From Burkholderiales bacterium (lineage in GTDB: Bacteria > Pseudomonadota > Gammaproteobacteria > Burkholderiales > JAEUOS01): 48,307 nt of DNA. Position numbers and translations under genes: made by a program. Location: the NCBI GenBank assembly GCA_016790635.1, contig JAEUOR010000042.1, positions 1 through 48,307 on the forward strand, given 5' to 3'. Shown here piece by piece: positions 8,512 to 17,373 of the stretch (positions are counted from its first letter, which is position 1; every line of letters starts with the position of its first letter). The notes beneath the pieces are model-generated. The model worked only from the letters and a program-made list of their open reading frames with translations. It was not told the origin of the DNA and made no database searches.

Positions 8512-9873
8512 TTGAGTGCCGCGCCCGAAGCCTTTGTGACCACAGTCGCTTTTTCGCTGGCCTCGATCTGCGCCCGTTCGGTGGATGGCGCCGCGCGCGA
8601 GCGCGCCGCGCTGCATGTGCAGGACTGGCTGGGCTGCGCCGCGGCCGGCGTGCGCGAGGCGGTCAGCACGCCCCTGGCGGCCTGGGCCGCCACCCGTCCG
8701 CGCGGGCCGGCGGCGCTCCTCACCGGGTCGCGCGCCGACATGCTGGACGCGTGCCTCATCAATGGCGCCTTGGGCAACCCGCTGGAGATGGACGACGTGC
8801 ACCGCGCCGCCATCCTGCACCCCGGGCCGGTGGTGATACCGGCGGCGCTGGCGGTGGGCGAAACGATCGGCGCTGCGGCCGACGATGTGCTCGCGGCGAT
8901 CGTGCGCGGCTACGAGGCCATGATCCGCGTCGGCGTCGCCGCCGGACCCGGGCACTATGCCTATTGGCACCCGACCGCCACATGCGGCGTATTCGGTGCG
9001 GCGGTGGCGGCCGCTTCCTTGCTGCGCTTGTCCACGCCCATGACCGTCGCCGCGCTGGGCAACGCCGGCACCCAGGCGGCCGGCCTGTGGCAGGTGCGTC
9101 ACGAGGACGTCATGGCCAAGCAGTTGCACACGGCGCACGCGGCGCATGCCGGCGTGCTGGCCGCTGACTGGGCGCGCCACGGTTTCTCCGGCGTCACGAC
9201 CCTGCTGGAAGGGCCGCAGGGCTTTTTCGCTGCCCTGGGCGGCGGCGACCCGGCGCGCGTCGCGGCGGAGCCGGATGCGGGGTGGAAGATTTTCGAGGTG
9301 AGCTTCAAGCCCTGGCCGGCGTGCCGCCACGCGCACCCGCTGATCGACGCGGCGCTGGCCCTGCGCGAGACATTGCCGGCCGATGCCATCGCCGCGATCG
9401 ACACCGTCGAGGTGCGTGCCTACGCCGATGCGATCAAGTTCTGCGATCGGCCCGACCCTGCGACCGCGCTGCAGGCCAAGTTCAGCCTGCAGCACTGCGC
9501 GGCCACCGTGTTGCTGCACGGTCCGCCGGCACTGGCGCACTTCGAACCCTCCGCACTGGCGGAGCCGCGCGTGGCAGCGCTGCGCGCCAGGGTGCGGGTC
9601 GCCAGCGCGGAACCTTACGCGTCGGCCTACCCTGCCCACTTCGGTGCCGCGCTGACGGTTTGCACGCAGGGGCGGGCCTACGAGCATGCGGTCACCGACG
9701 CGCTGGGCGACCCGGAAAACCCCCTCTCCCGCCCCGCCATCGACGCCAAGGCGCGCACCCTCATGCAGCACGCGCTCTGGTCCGCAGGGCGCATCGATGC
9801 GGCACTCGCGGCCTGCCGCAACCTGCCGGGCGCTGCGTCGCTCGATGCACTGACCGCCACTTTCCATCCATGA
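8512..9873 (+). CDS. MmgE/PrpD family protein (copy 3)
   Basis: This is a full-length MmgE/PrpD protein of about 453 residues. Landmarks are NGALGNPLEMDDVHRAAILH in the N-terminal domain, GVFGAAVAAASLL in the middle and FEVSFKPWPACRHAHPLIDA in the C-terminal domain. The start is uncertain. ATG 8470 leaves only six bases to the divergent GntR start and swallows the operator. TTG 8512 or GTG 8533 are more plausible. The stop overlaps the start of the CoA ligase gene (ATGA), so the two are coupled. A heavily deleted second copy of part of this gene lies at 22458-22513. The reaction is unknown; the coupled ligase suggests that its product or substrate is activated to a CoA ester. Confidence 0.88.
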   Translation: MSAAPEAFVTTVAFSLASICARSVDGAARERAALHVQDWLGCAAAGVREAVSTPLAAWAATRPRGPAALLTGSRADMLDACLINGALGNPLEMDDVHRAAILHPGPVVIPAALAVGETIGAAADDVLAAIVRGYEAMIRVGVAAGPGHYAYWHPTATCGVFGAAVAAASLLRLSTPMTVAALGNAGTQAAGLWQVRHEDVMAKQLHTAHAAHAGVLAADWARHGFSGVTTLLEGPQGFFAALGGGDPARVAAEPDAGWKIFEVSFKPWPACRHAHPLIDAALALRETLPADAIAAIDTVEVRAYADAIKFCDRPDPATALQAKFSLQHCAATVLLHGPPALAHFEPSALAEPRVAALRARVRVASAEPYASAYPAHFGAALTVCTQGRAYEHAVTDALGDPENPLSRPAIDAKARTLMQHALWSAGRIDAALAACRNLPGAASLDALTATFHP

Positions 9874-11249
9874 GCGATTACTTCTCCTTCACCGACCCGG
9901 CGCAGTTGGCCGCCGACTATCCGGTCGGTGACGCCTTCCTCAAGCGTTTTGCAAGTATTTCCACCGACGAACTGCGCGCCGTGCAGGAAGCGCGCTTCGC
10001 GCGTGTTCTGGCACTGGCCTGGAAGACACCCTTCTATCGCCGCCTGTGGGGCGCGCGCGGCATCGAGCCTGGTGATATCCGCTCGCTCGACGACCTGCCG
10101 AAGCTGCCGACCTTCGACAAGGGCGACATCATGGAGTCCATCGCCCTGGCGCCACCGTTCGGCGACTTTCACGCCATGGACAGCTACGCGCCGGGGCAGC
10201 GCCCGCCGGTGGTGTTTCACACCACCTCCGGCACCACCGGCCGGCCGCAGGTGCTGCTGTTCGGCCCGCGCGGGCGCGAGGTGCAGAACCGCATCCTCGC
10301 GCGCACCTACCTGCTGCAAGGTCTCAAGGATGAGGACGTGGTGCACTCGGTCTACGGCCACGGTCTCATCAACGGCGGGCACTACATCCGCGAGACCTTT
10401 TTGCACTGGACCCGCGCGATCTTCATGTCCGCCGGCACCGGGGTCGAGACGCGCTCGGCCGCGCAGGTGGAACTGATGCGCGACTTCGGCGCGACGGTGA
10501 TCGTCGGCTTCGGCGACTACATCCGCTACCTGGGCGACACGGCCAGGAACGCCGGCATGGATATCAAGCGCGACTTTCGCGTACGCATGATCTCCGGCCA
10601 CCTGGGGTCGGACCGCGAGGCCATCGCGGCCGCCTGGGGCGGGGTCGAGACCTTCGACTGGTACGGCGTCGGCGACACCGGCATCATCGCCGGCGAAGGC
10701 CCAGACCACGACGGCCTGTACGTGCACGAGGACGCGCAGTGGGTCGAGCTGACCGACATCGAAACGGATGCCCCCGCCGCTCCCGGCGCGCCCGGCAACC
10801 TGGTCGTTACCGTGCTCATGAAGGACGACATCTACCCGATGATCCGCTTCAACACGCACGATGTGACGCGCTTTTTGCCCGGGCAGTCCTCGCTGGGCCT
10901 CAGGCTGCGCCGCATCAGCGGCTTCGAGGGGCGCAGCGACAACATGGTCAAGCTGCGCGGCATCAACATCTTTCCGCAGGGGGTGGGTGCCATGCTGGCC
11001 GAGCTGCCGGCCTACGGCGGCGACTACTACTGCCGCGTGGATCGCGAGCCCTCCGGCCGCGAGAGCATGACGGTGGTGTGCGAGTCACGTGACGCAAGCC
11101 CTGCGCAAGCCCAGGCCTTCGGCGAACTTTTGAAGCGGCGCATCGGCATCGAAGTCGGCGTCGAATTTGCCGCACCCGGCACTCTCAAAGCAGTCACGTG
11201 CATCGACTCACGCCAGAAGCCCATACGCCTGGTCGATACGCGCAAGTAA
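9870..11249 (+). CDS. PaaK-like acyl/aryl-CoA ligase (AMP-forming)
   Basis: The 459-residue enzyme belongs to the phenylacetate-CoA ligase-like branch of adenylate-forming enzymes. The P-loop is HTTSGTTGRPQVLLF (about residues 112-126). The DWYGVGDTG segment corresponds to the YGxTE-like motif, and GRSDNMVKLRGINIFPQGV is the hinge and C-terminal domain motif. It should make an acyl- or aryl-CoA from an acid plus ATP and CoA in the cytoplasm. The start ATG overlaps the MmgE/PrpD stop. Ancestrally an amidase gene followed directly: a 5' remnant of it lies just downstream, and a collapsed ligase copy still precedes the intact amidase at 22624. The three genes therefore formed one pathway. Confidence 0.9.
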   Translation: MSDYFSFTDPAQLAADYPVGDAFLKRFASISTDELRAVQEARFARVLALAWKTPFYRRLWGARGIEPGDIRSLDDLPKLPTFDKGDIMESIALAPPFGDFHAMDSYAPGQRPPVVFHTTSGTTGRPQVLLFGPRGREVQNRILARTYLLQGLKDEDVVHSVYGHGLINGGHYIRETFLHWTRAIFMSAGTGVETRSAAQVELMRDFGATVIVGFGDYIRYLGDTARNAGMDIKRDFRVRMISGHLGSDREAIAAAWGGVETFDWYGVGDTGIIAGEGPDHDGLYVHEDAQWVELTDIETDAPAAPGAPGNLVVTVLMKDDIYPMIRFNTHDVTRFLPGQSSLGLRLRRISGFEGRSDNMVKLRGINIFPQGVGAMLAELPAYGGDYYCRVDREPSGRESMTVVCESRDASPAQAQAFGELLKRRIGIEVGVEFAAPGTLKAVTCIDSRQKPIRLVDTRK

Positions 11250-11273
11250 AGCTATCGCGCACACCGGACTAAG

Positions 11274-11355
11274 ACCCGGAGCCTCCTCCCGGCGGTCTCG
11301 GCCGCGCACACCGCCAGCGTCACCTCACTCCTGCCCCCGGACCTGCCACGCGGTG
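11274..11355 (+). pseudogene. 5' remnant of amidase gene
   Basis: These 82 bases align without gaps to the first codons of the intact amidase gene at 22627-22708, with 69 of 82 identical by my count. The start codon is changed (AAG instead of ATG), and similarity ends abruptly after codons for DLPRG. The spacer from the ligase stop is longer than in the other copy (3 bases there) and contains a second copy of cgcgcacaccg. This marks the left edge of the inserted island. Confidence 0.8.
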
Positions 11356-11477
11356 CGGCAATTCTCCGAACGCACCGTGGCAATGGGCCGCAGGCGGATC
11401 GTGTACGACGGCGAATCGGAACTCCTGCCCCGGGACGACGAATATCCTGCCACCCTGATCGCGGCGCGGCAGGCCGA
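11356..11477. other. Junction sequence at left edge of island
   Basis: This sequence lies between the amidase remnant and the stop of the second DctM gene. A plus frame reads VYDGESELLPRDDEYPAT and could be debris of another gene, but I recognise no family. No terminator or inverted repeat of an insertion sequence is apparent. Confidence 0.4.
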
Positions 11478-12770
11478 TCAACGCATCAGCTTAGGTAGCC
11501 ATGTCGCGATCGAAGGCACGTACATGATGATCACCAGACATAGGATGTTGGCGATCAGGAAGGGCACGATGCCGCGATAGATCGTCCACAGATTGATCTC
11601 GCGGAAGAGCCCTTTCACGATGAAGACATTGATCCCGACCGGCGGAGTGATCAGTCCGATCTCCACCACGAGGATGACGATGATTCCGAACCAGATCGGA
11701 TCGATGCCGAGTGCCTGCACCACCGGGAAGAATATCGGCACCGTCAGAAGCAGCATGCCGAGGCTCTCGAATACGCAGCCGAGGACGATATAGATGAGGC
11801 AGATCGCCCAGACGACGCCAAGCGGCGAAACATCAAGACCTTCTACCCATTTCACCATCGCGCCGGTCATCCCCGCGAGTGTCAGGAACTTGGCGAACAC
11901 GAGCGCACCGATGCCGATCATGAACACGTTGCTTGTGGTCTTGCCCGCCTCCAGCAAGGAGTCGCGCAGCGCAGCGAGGGACAACTGTTTGCGCAGCATG
12001 GCGTAGAACAGCGCGCCTGCGGCGCCGATACCGGCGGCTTCGGTCGGCGTGAATATGCCAAAGTACATTCCACCCAGGACGAGCAGCATCAGGGCGACGA
12101 TTCCCCAGGTGCGCACGAGCAGGCGCCAGCGCGTTGGCCAGTCCGAGATCTCCGCCGGCGGCGCTCCGGCAGGGTCAAGGCGTGCAATTGCGGCCACGGC
12201 CACGACATAGAGCAGCGTGAGCAGAATCCCCGGAAGAATGCCGGCAATGAAGAGCAAGCCGATATCGGTCTCGGTGATGATTCCGTAGATGGCCATCGGA
12301 ATGCTGGGTGGAATCAGGATGCCGAGAGTGCCTCCGGCGGCGCAGGAACCGGCTGCCAGCGAGTCGCTATAGCGGTAGCGGCGCATGGCCGGAATGGATA
12401 CTTTGGACATGATGGCGGTGGTGGCGAGGGAAGTTCCCGACACTGCCGCGAGCCCGGCGGATGCCGATATCGTCGCCATCGCCAGCCCGCCGCGGCGATG
12501 TCCCATCCATGCGTTGGCAGCGGCGTAAAGGTCCTCGGCGAGGCGCGCGTGGTGCACGAGCGCTCCCATCAGAATGAACATCGGCAACACCGTGAGGCCA
12601 TAGTTGGTGGACCAGTCGATCGCCTGCTGCGAAAGAGCGACCGCAGCGGGGCCAAAGCCGCGCTCGATGGTCAGACCGGCGACTCCCACGACAATCATGG
12701 CAAAGGCCAGGGGTAAACCCACGAAACACAGTGCGAGCAATACCGCGAAGGCAATGATGCCGGTGATCAC
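11478..12770 (-). CDS. dctM: TRAP transporter large permease DctM (second system)
   Basis: The 430-residue DctM protein has GHRRGGLAMATISASAGLAA then SGTSLATTAIMSKVSIPAM, LIPPSIPMAIYGIITETD, FTPTEAAGIGAAGALFYA and LITPPVGINVFIV. The GTG start at 12770 overlaps the stop of dctQ as GTGA. The longer open frame reaching 12965 only overlaps dctQ. It is the transport channel of the second TRAP system in the window and is distinct in sequence from the first. It sits downstream of the molybdenum hydroxylase genes, which suggests that the substrate is the heteroaromatic acid processed by that enzyme. Confidence 0.95.
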   Translation of the reverse strand: MITGIIAFAVLLALCFVGLPLAFAMIVVGVAGLTIERGFGPAAVALSQQAIDWSTNYGLTVLPMFILMGALVHHARLAEDLYAAANAWMGHRRGGLAMATISASAGLAAVSGTSLATTAIMSKVSIPAMRRYRYSDSLAAGSCAAGGTLGILIPPSIPMAIYGIITETDIGLLFIAGILPGILLTLLYVVAVAAIARLDPAGAPPAEISDWPTRWRLLVRTWGIVALMLLVLGGMYFGIFTPTEAAGIGAAGALFYAMLRKQLSLAALRDSLLEAGKTTSNVFMIGIGALVFAKFLTLAGMTGAMVKWVEGLDVSPLGVVWAICLIYIVLGCVFESLGMLLLTVPIFFPVVQALGIDPIWFGIIVILVVEIGLITPPVGINVFIVKGLFREINLWTIYRGIVPFLIANILCLVIIMYVPSIATWLPKLMR

Positions 12771-13249
12771 GGCGCGTTCCTCTCTTCCGGGGGCATAAAG
12801 GCGACGCCGATGGCAGAAAGCGCGGACGCAAAGCAGGTGGCGGAGATGAACCATGCCACAGGGTAGATCGGCATCTCCAGGTAGCCCGTGATCTGCTGGC
12901 CTTCGCGGAGGATTCCGGCGTGCACCCACATGCGCCATCCCATGAGCAGCAGGATCGCCGCGCAACAGAGGGCGACGGCGCTGTTTTTCACCCGCTCTAG
13001 ACCTGGGTTCGCGAGCGACTCGAATATCTCGACCGAGATGTGCTCGCGGTCGCGTGTGATGAGCGGCAGGCTGCCGAACACGAGCACCGCGAGCATGAAC
13101 CCCAGCACTTCGTACGAACCCTTCAAGGGGGCGTTGAACAGATAGCGGGCGAGAACATCGACGAACGTGAGCGCCATCATGGCGAACACGTTCGTCGCGG
13201 TAAGGATCGAGAGCAGACCGTAAAACCAGTTCGCGACCCGCCTGTACAT
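12767..13249 (-). CDS. dctQ: TRAP transporter small permease DctQ (second system)
   Basis: The 160-residue protein has four hydrophobic helices and the DctQ pattern TFVDVLARYLFNAPLKGSYE, then REHISVEIF. It is translationally coupled to dctM by a 4-base overlap and lies 24 bases after dctP. Confidence 0.93.
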   Translation of the reverse strand: MYRRVANWFYGLLSILTATNVFAMMALTFVDVLARYLFNAPLKGSYEVLGFMLAVLVFGSLPLITRDREHISVEIFESLANPGLERVKNSAVALCCAAILLLMGWRMWVHAGILREGQQITGYLEMPIYPVAWFISATCFASALSAIGVAFMPPEERNAP

Positions 13250-13273
13250 GTCTCGCCTCCTGCGTCGGAGATC

Positions 13274-14305
13274 TCAGCGGCGCTCGTTTGCCACGGCCTT
13301 CGCCTGTTCGCGGAAGTAGGCGAGCGCGGCCTTGCCGTCCACGCCTTTCTTGCCGGCCTCAGCGATCCATTCCTCTTCAGCGAATGCCCAGGCTTTCTGC
13401 AGCGCAGCCATGAACTCCGGCGAGGCTTGCTGAACCCGCTTGCCGCTATCGATGAACTTCTTGCGGCTATCCTCTTCGACCAGGTCCCAGGCGCGAGATT
13501 GGCGCGCGAGCTTCTCCCCCGATACGGACAGAATCGCCGCGCGATCCTTCTGCGAGATCGCGTTCCACTTGTCCAGATTGAGGAACACGGAGAAGGACGA
13601 CGCGTTCATGCGACCCGGGATCTCGGTCGCGGACTTGGTATAGGGCATGGCGTTGAATGCCAGGATGGTGTGAAAGCCGAGCGACGCATGCGCATCCACC
13701 ACGCCCTTCGAGACCACCTCATGGATGCGCGTGGCCGGGCCGGGCACCACCGACGCGCCGAGCTTGCCAAGCAGTTGCGCCGGGAGGTTCGGCAGCGACC
13801 ACATTTTCAGGTTCTTCAGGTCGCCGACGGCCGTGATCGGCTTGTCGGTCAGGCTGAACATATTGCCGCCAGGCGCCGAAAAGTAGCCCATGAACGCCAC
13901 GCCCTTGTGCTCATCGGCTTTGGAGAAGAATCGCTCATGCGTGCGCCACAGCGCCACTGCGGTCGCTTCGACGCTCCAGGCGGCGAAAGGCAGGTCGGCG
14001 AGCTGAGTGAGCGGCAGGCGCTTCACTGCGAACGCAGTCTGGATGAAGGCGCCATCGGCCAGTCCTTGCGTGACCAGTTCCCACTGTCCAGGCGGCGGCG
14101 AGAGGCTATCCGCGGGGTAGTTGAACTTGACACGACCTTCGGTGACCTTCTCCACTTCCTGGGCCCAAGCCCCGACGATGCTGGTCGAGATGACGTGGGT
14201 TGGCGGAACATAGCGGTTGAATAGCAGTGTCGTCTGCGCCGAAGCGCTGGGGATCGCGGCGGCTGCGACTGCCGCGACTGCGAAACTTGCGAGATGGGTT
14301 TTCAT
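13274..14305 (-). CDS. dctP: TRAP transporter substrate-binding protein DctP (second system)
   Basis: The 343-residue protein starts with a signal peptide (MKTHLASF, Ala/Val core, cleavage near ASA|QTTL). The mature part reads NRYVPPTHVISTSIVGAWAQ, EVEKVTEGRVKFNYP, LKNLKMWSLPN (with the region of the usual ligand arginine diverged) and GVVDAHASLGFHT. The ATG at 14305 has an AGGAGAG site. The two TRAP binding proteins in this window are only distantly alike, so different ligands are expected. It belongs to the island that contains the molybdenum hydroxylase and the NicX-like dioxygenase. Confidence 0.92.
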   Translation of the reverse strand: MKTHLASFAVAAVAAAAIPSASAQTTLLFNRYVPPTHVISTSIVGAWAQEVEKVTEGRVKFNYPADSLSPPPGQWELVTQGLADGAFIQTAFAVKRLPLTQLADLPFAAWSVEATAVALWRTHERFFSKADEHKGVAFMGYFSAPGGNMFSLTDKPITAVGDLKNLKMWSLPNLPAQLLGKLGASVVPGPATRIHEVVSKGVVDAHASLGFHTILAFNAMPYTKSATEIPGRMNASSFSVFLNLDKWNAISQKDRAAILSVSGEKLARQSRAWDLVEEDSRKKFIDSGKRVQQASPEFMAALQKAWAFAEEEWIAEAGKKGVDGKAALAYFREQAKAVANERR

Positions 14306-14411
14306 CGTGCTCTCCTTTGCATGAATGGGCCGGGCGTTTGCTGTGACTCCTGTTGCACCTACCAGCGGCCGATAGACACACCGACCGCCTTGTTCTTTTC
14401 CCACCAGTCAG

Positions 14412-14585
14412 TCACCTAGTCGTCAGGTGTCTGGTCGTGAGTCGTACGTATTCGCAGCTGCTCAGGCAGCGCATGGCGAGCGAATCAATGTTTAGTGAAT
14501 CTACCTTCGACTTGCCGCAGCAGGACAGGACGTCCCAGCGCGGCCGGTCAGCCATGATGAACAGGAGGTTGCGCACGGCGCCCAT
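14412..14585 (-). pseudogene. Sulfatase gene remnant (N-terminal fragment)
   Basis: A 57-codon frame opens 2 bases after the molybdenum-subunit stop and reads MGAVRNLLFIMADRPRWDVL, then about 18 more residues including LNIDSLA. This is the standard N-terminus of alkaline-phosphatase-superfamily sulfatases, including the first metal-ligand Asp region. Similarity ends after about 38 residues. The formylglycine Cys motif and the rest are gone, and the frame stops at 14412. It is the stump of a gene that once continued the operon. Confidence 0.75.
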
Positions 14586-14587
14586 GT

Positions 14588-16900
14588 TCAATCCTGCTTA
14601 GGAGCGGAGGTGATCGCGGTCAGAATGCGTTCTCCCGTCAACGGCAACCGCCGGATGCGCGCGCCGGTCGCAGCCGCGACCGCATTGGCGATGGCGGCTG
14701 CTACCGGAACGAGACCGACTTCTCCCGCGCCCTTTGCGCCGTAGGGGCCGTCGACATCTTGCGACTCCACAACGATGGAACGGATCTCGTCCGGTGCTTC
14801 CTTGATGGTGGGGATCTTGTAGTCCATCAACGTCGGATTGGCGAGCCGCGGGCCGTCCCAGACCATCTCCTCGAGCAGAGCGAAACCCATGCCTTGGACG
14901 AAGCTGCCCTCGATCTGGCCCTCGACCAGCATTGGATTGACCGCTCTCCCGACATCGCAGGCGGACCATGCGCGTCGCACCTCTGCCCGGCCAGTGACCT
15001 CGTCCACCTCGACGTCCACCGCCACGGCGCAGAAGCTGTAGTTGCCAATTTTGGGGAACGGCAACCCGACCGCAGCCGCGCGCTTGGGATCAATGGTGGG
15101 ACGCTCGTACACCCAGGTATGGGATCCGAGAATCGGGCCGCCTGCCTGCCAGTGCGCGCGCTTGGCAATTTCGAGAAAAGACACGCGCAGATTGGATACG
15201 CCCTTGACGGCGACAAAGCCGCCTTCGACGAGCTCGAGGTCAACAGCCGCGCACTCGAGCATTTCCGCTGCGTGGTCACGCAACTTTCGCTCCACTTCAC
15301 GGGCTGCTTCCACCACCGAGCGCCCGGTCATGAAGGTCACGCGGCTTGCCGTCGTGCCCCAATTGAAGGGCGAACCATCGGTATCCGGACTCACGACGGC
15401 GATTCGATCGACGGGAATCTTGAGCGTCTCCGCACACAGTTGCGAGAGCACGGTGTCGGAACCTTGCCCGATATCCGTCGCACCGGTGTTCAGCACCAGG
15501 GTGCCATCCTCGAGCATGCGCACGATGGCGCCAGTACCCAGCAACCCGCTCTGATGCCCGGCGAGTGCGAAGCCGAGCGCACGCCGCCGACCCGGTTTGG
15601 TGGGTGCCGGCGGGCTGGCTTGCCAACCGCATTCATCTCGAACGCGCTCAACGCATTCAAGAAGCCCATTCGATCCGGGAACCTGCCCGCCAAACCAGGG
15701 ATCTTTCCCTTTCATCATGTTCCGCAGGCGCATATCCACGGGGTCGATGCCCAGTGCGCCCGCGATCTCGTCCATTTGCGATTCCGTCGCAAAGGTCATC
15801 TGCGCATTGCCGAACCCGCGGAACGCGCCGAAGCGCAACTTGTTCGTGTACATCACCCGTCCGTGGCACCGCACATGCGGGATACGGTAGGGTCCGCGGC
15901 CACAAAGAAGCGAAAAGGCGAGAACTCCGGGGCTGTCGTCGGCGTAGGCGCCGCCGTCGAGCAGCACCTCGACCTCGCGCGCAACAAGCATGCCGTCGCG
16001 CGTCACGCCGGTGCGGATACGGATGGAGAACGGATGGCGTGCACGCACCATCTCGAAGTCCTCTTCACGCGTCAAGATGAGTTTCACCGAACGACGTGCT
16101 TTGAGCGCGAGGGCGGCGACGATGGGCTGTACATGCGCCTCCATCTTGTTGCCGAAGCCGCCTCCGATCCAGGGCGTGAGGCAGCGTAGCCGCGACATTG
16201 GCAGGCCAAGCGCCTCGGAGACACAGGCCTGGACGCGGAACACCGACTGGTTCGCCGACCATAGTGTCAGCCGGCCGCTGGTGTCCACTTCGGCGAGCGC
16301 GCCGCAGGGCTCCATCGCCACGTGCGCTTGCGCCTGCGTATGGAAGTGGTTCTCGAATATCAGGTCGCTGGCCGCGAAGCCCGCCTCGATGTCGCCCTCG
16401 GCGAATTCGGTTCGCGAGCAGAGGTTGCCGGCGGTACCGGAGTCGAAGGTCTTGAAGTATCGCTCCGGATGCTCGTGCACAAGCAGATCCGAAGTCAGCG
16501 CCTCCTTCGGTGTCAGGATCGCAGGCAACTCGTCATAGTCGATCCTTATTGCGGCGGCGGCAGCGCGCGCCTGTGCTTCGGTTTCTGCAGCGACAGCAGC
16601 GACCGGTTCGCCAACGTAACGCACTTTGTCTTTCGCGAGTGCATGCTCGTCCTTGACGAAGGCACCCATACGCCAGGCTTCGTCAAAGTCATCGCCGGTA
16701 ATGATCGCGCGCACGCCTGGCATGGCGAGAGCCTCCGACAGGTCGCAGCCCACAATGCGGGCATGAGCGAAGGGGCTGGCGAGGATCGCGCCGTGCAACA
16801 TGTCCGGGCGGAAAAGGTCGGCAACGTACTGTGCGCGACCAGCGAGCTTTTCACGCGCTCCCAGCTGGGGTAGGCGTCGGCCCAGGGCGGAATCGTTCAT
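14588..16900 (-). CDS. Xanthine dehydrogenase-family molybdopterin-binding (large) subunit
   Basis: The 770-residue protein is a CoxL/XdhB-type molybdenum hydroxylase large subunit. It begins with the ald/Xan_dh_C a/b hammerhead domain (GRAQYVADLFRPDMLHGAIL, YVGEPVAAVAAET). The molybdenum-cofactor domain follows with MEPCGALAEV, TPWIGGGFGNKMEAHV, AFRGFGNAQMTF, TGATDIGQGSDTVLSQ and the C-terminal GAKGAGEVG, whose Glu (about residue 727) is the catalytic base position. It hydroxylates a ring carbon with water as oxygen source. The ATG at 16900 overlaps the stop of the iron-sulfur subunit. The longer frame up to 17248 is a shadow. With a NicX-like dioxygenase in the same operon, an N-heterocyclic substrate is the best guess. 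A plant-type or hypoxanthine substrate is less likely. Confidence 0.93.
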   Translation of the reverse strand: MNDSALGRRLPQLGAREKLAGRAQYVADLFRPDMLHGAILASPFAHARIVGCDLSEALAMPGVRAIITGDDFDEAWRMGAFVKDEHALAKDKVRYVGEPVAAVAAETEAQARAAAAAIRIDYDELPAILTPKEALTSDLLVHEHPERYFKTFDSGTAGNLCSRTEFAEGDIEAGFAASDLIFENHFHTQAQAHVAMEPCGALAEVDTSGRLTLWSANQSVFRVQACVSEALGLPMSRLRCLTPWIGGGFGNKMEAHVQPIVAALALKARRSVKLILTREEDFEMVRARHPFSIRIRTGVTRDGMLVAREVEVLLDGGAYADDSPGVLAFSLLCGRGPYRIPHVRCHGRVMYTNKLRFGAFRGFGNAQMTFATESQMDEIAGALGIDPVDMRLRNMMKGKDPWFGGQVPGSNGLLECVERVRDECGWQASPPAPTKPGRRRALGFALAGHQSGLLGTGAIVRMLEDGTLVLNTGATDIGQGSDTVLSQLCAETLKIPVDRIAVVSPDTDGSPFNWGTTASRVTFMTGRSVVEAAREVERKLRDHAAEMLECAAVDLELVEGGFVAVKGVSNLRVSFLEIAKRAHWQAGGPILGSHTWVYERPTIDPKRAAAVGLPFPKIGNYSFCAVAVDVEVDEVTGRAEVRRAWSACDVGRAVNPMLVEGQIEGSFVQGMGFALLEEMVWDGPRLANPTLMDYKIPTIKEAPDEIRSIVVESQDVDGPYGAKGAGEVGLVPVAAAIANAVAAATGARIRRLPLTGERILTAITSAPKQD

Positions 16901-17373
16901 CGGGCGAGTTCCCGGGCGGCCGCGAGAACCGCCGCGATGATCTTCTGGTAGCCGGTGCAACGGCAAAGGTTGCCCGAAAGCGCTTCGCGCACGTCCATCG
17001 CGCTGGGAGCGGGATTCGCTGCCAGCAGTGCGTGCGCGGACATCAGCATGCCGGGAGTGCAGAACCCGCATTGCAGGGCGGCGCCCGCTTCGAAGGATCT
17101 GGCAAGCGCTTGCATGATTCTGTCGTCGTCGCAGCCTTCGACAGTGCGCACCGGCAGGCCCTCGCAGTTCGCCGTCAGAGAAAGACAGGCGCGCACCGTG
17201 GTGTCGCGGACGTGAACGGTACAGGCGCCGCAGACACCCTGGTTGCAACCTCGCTTCGCACTTGTGTACCCCAGGCGGTCACGGAGCGAAGTAAGCAGGG
17301 TCTCGGCAAGAGGCACCTCGAGCACTCGCTGTTCGCCGTTCACGATCAGCGTGACGTCAAGCATCTCAGACAT
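16897..17373 (-). CDS. (2Fe-2S)-binding small subunit of molybdenum hydroxylase
   Basis: The 158-residue protein carries both cluster motifs. The plant-ferredoxin type is CNQGVCGACTVHV plus a later Cys (C43, C48, C51, C63), and the helical domain has CGFCTPGM and CRCTG (C102, C105, C137, C139). It passes electrons from the molybdenum centre to FAD. The ATG at 17373 overlaps the end of the FAD subunit by 8 bases, and the stop overlaps the large subunit start, so the three subunits are tightly coupled. Confidence 0.95.
   Translation of the reverse strand: MSEMLDVTLIVNGEQRVLEVPLAETLLTSLRDRLGYTSAKRGCNQGVCGACTVHVRDTTVRACLSLTANCEGLPVRTVEGCDDDRIMQALARSFEAGAALQCGFCTPGMLMSAHALLAANPAPSAMDVREALSGNLCRCTGYQKIIAAVLAAARELAR

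Noticed and set aside
8473..9867. Long minus-strand open frame (464 codons)
   Set aside because: It is antisense to the MmgE/PrpD gene, His/Arg/Gly-rich and without domains; long shadow frames are expected at this GC content.
11356..11580. Plus frame reading through the left island junction
   Set aside because: It continues antisense into the DctM gene and has no recognised domain.
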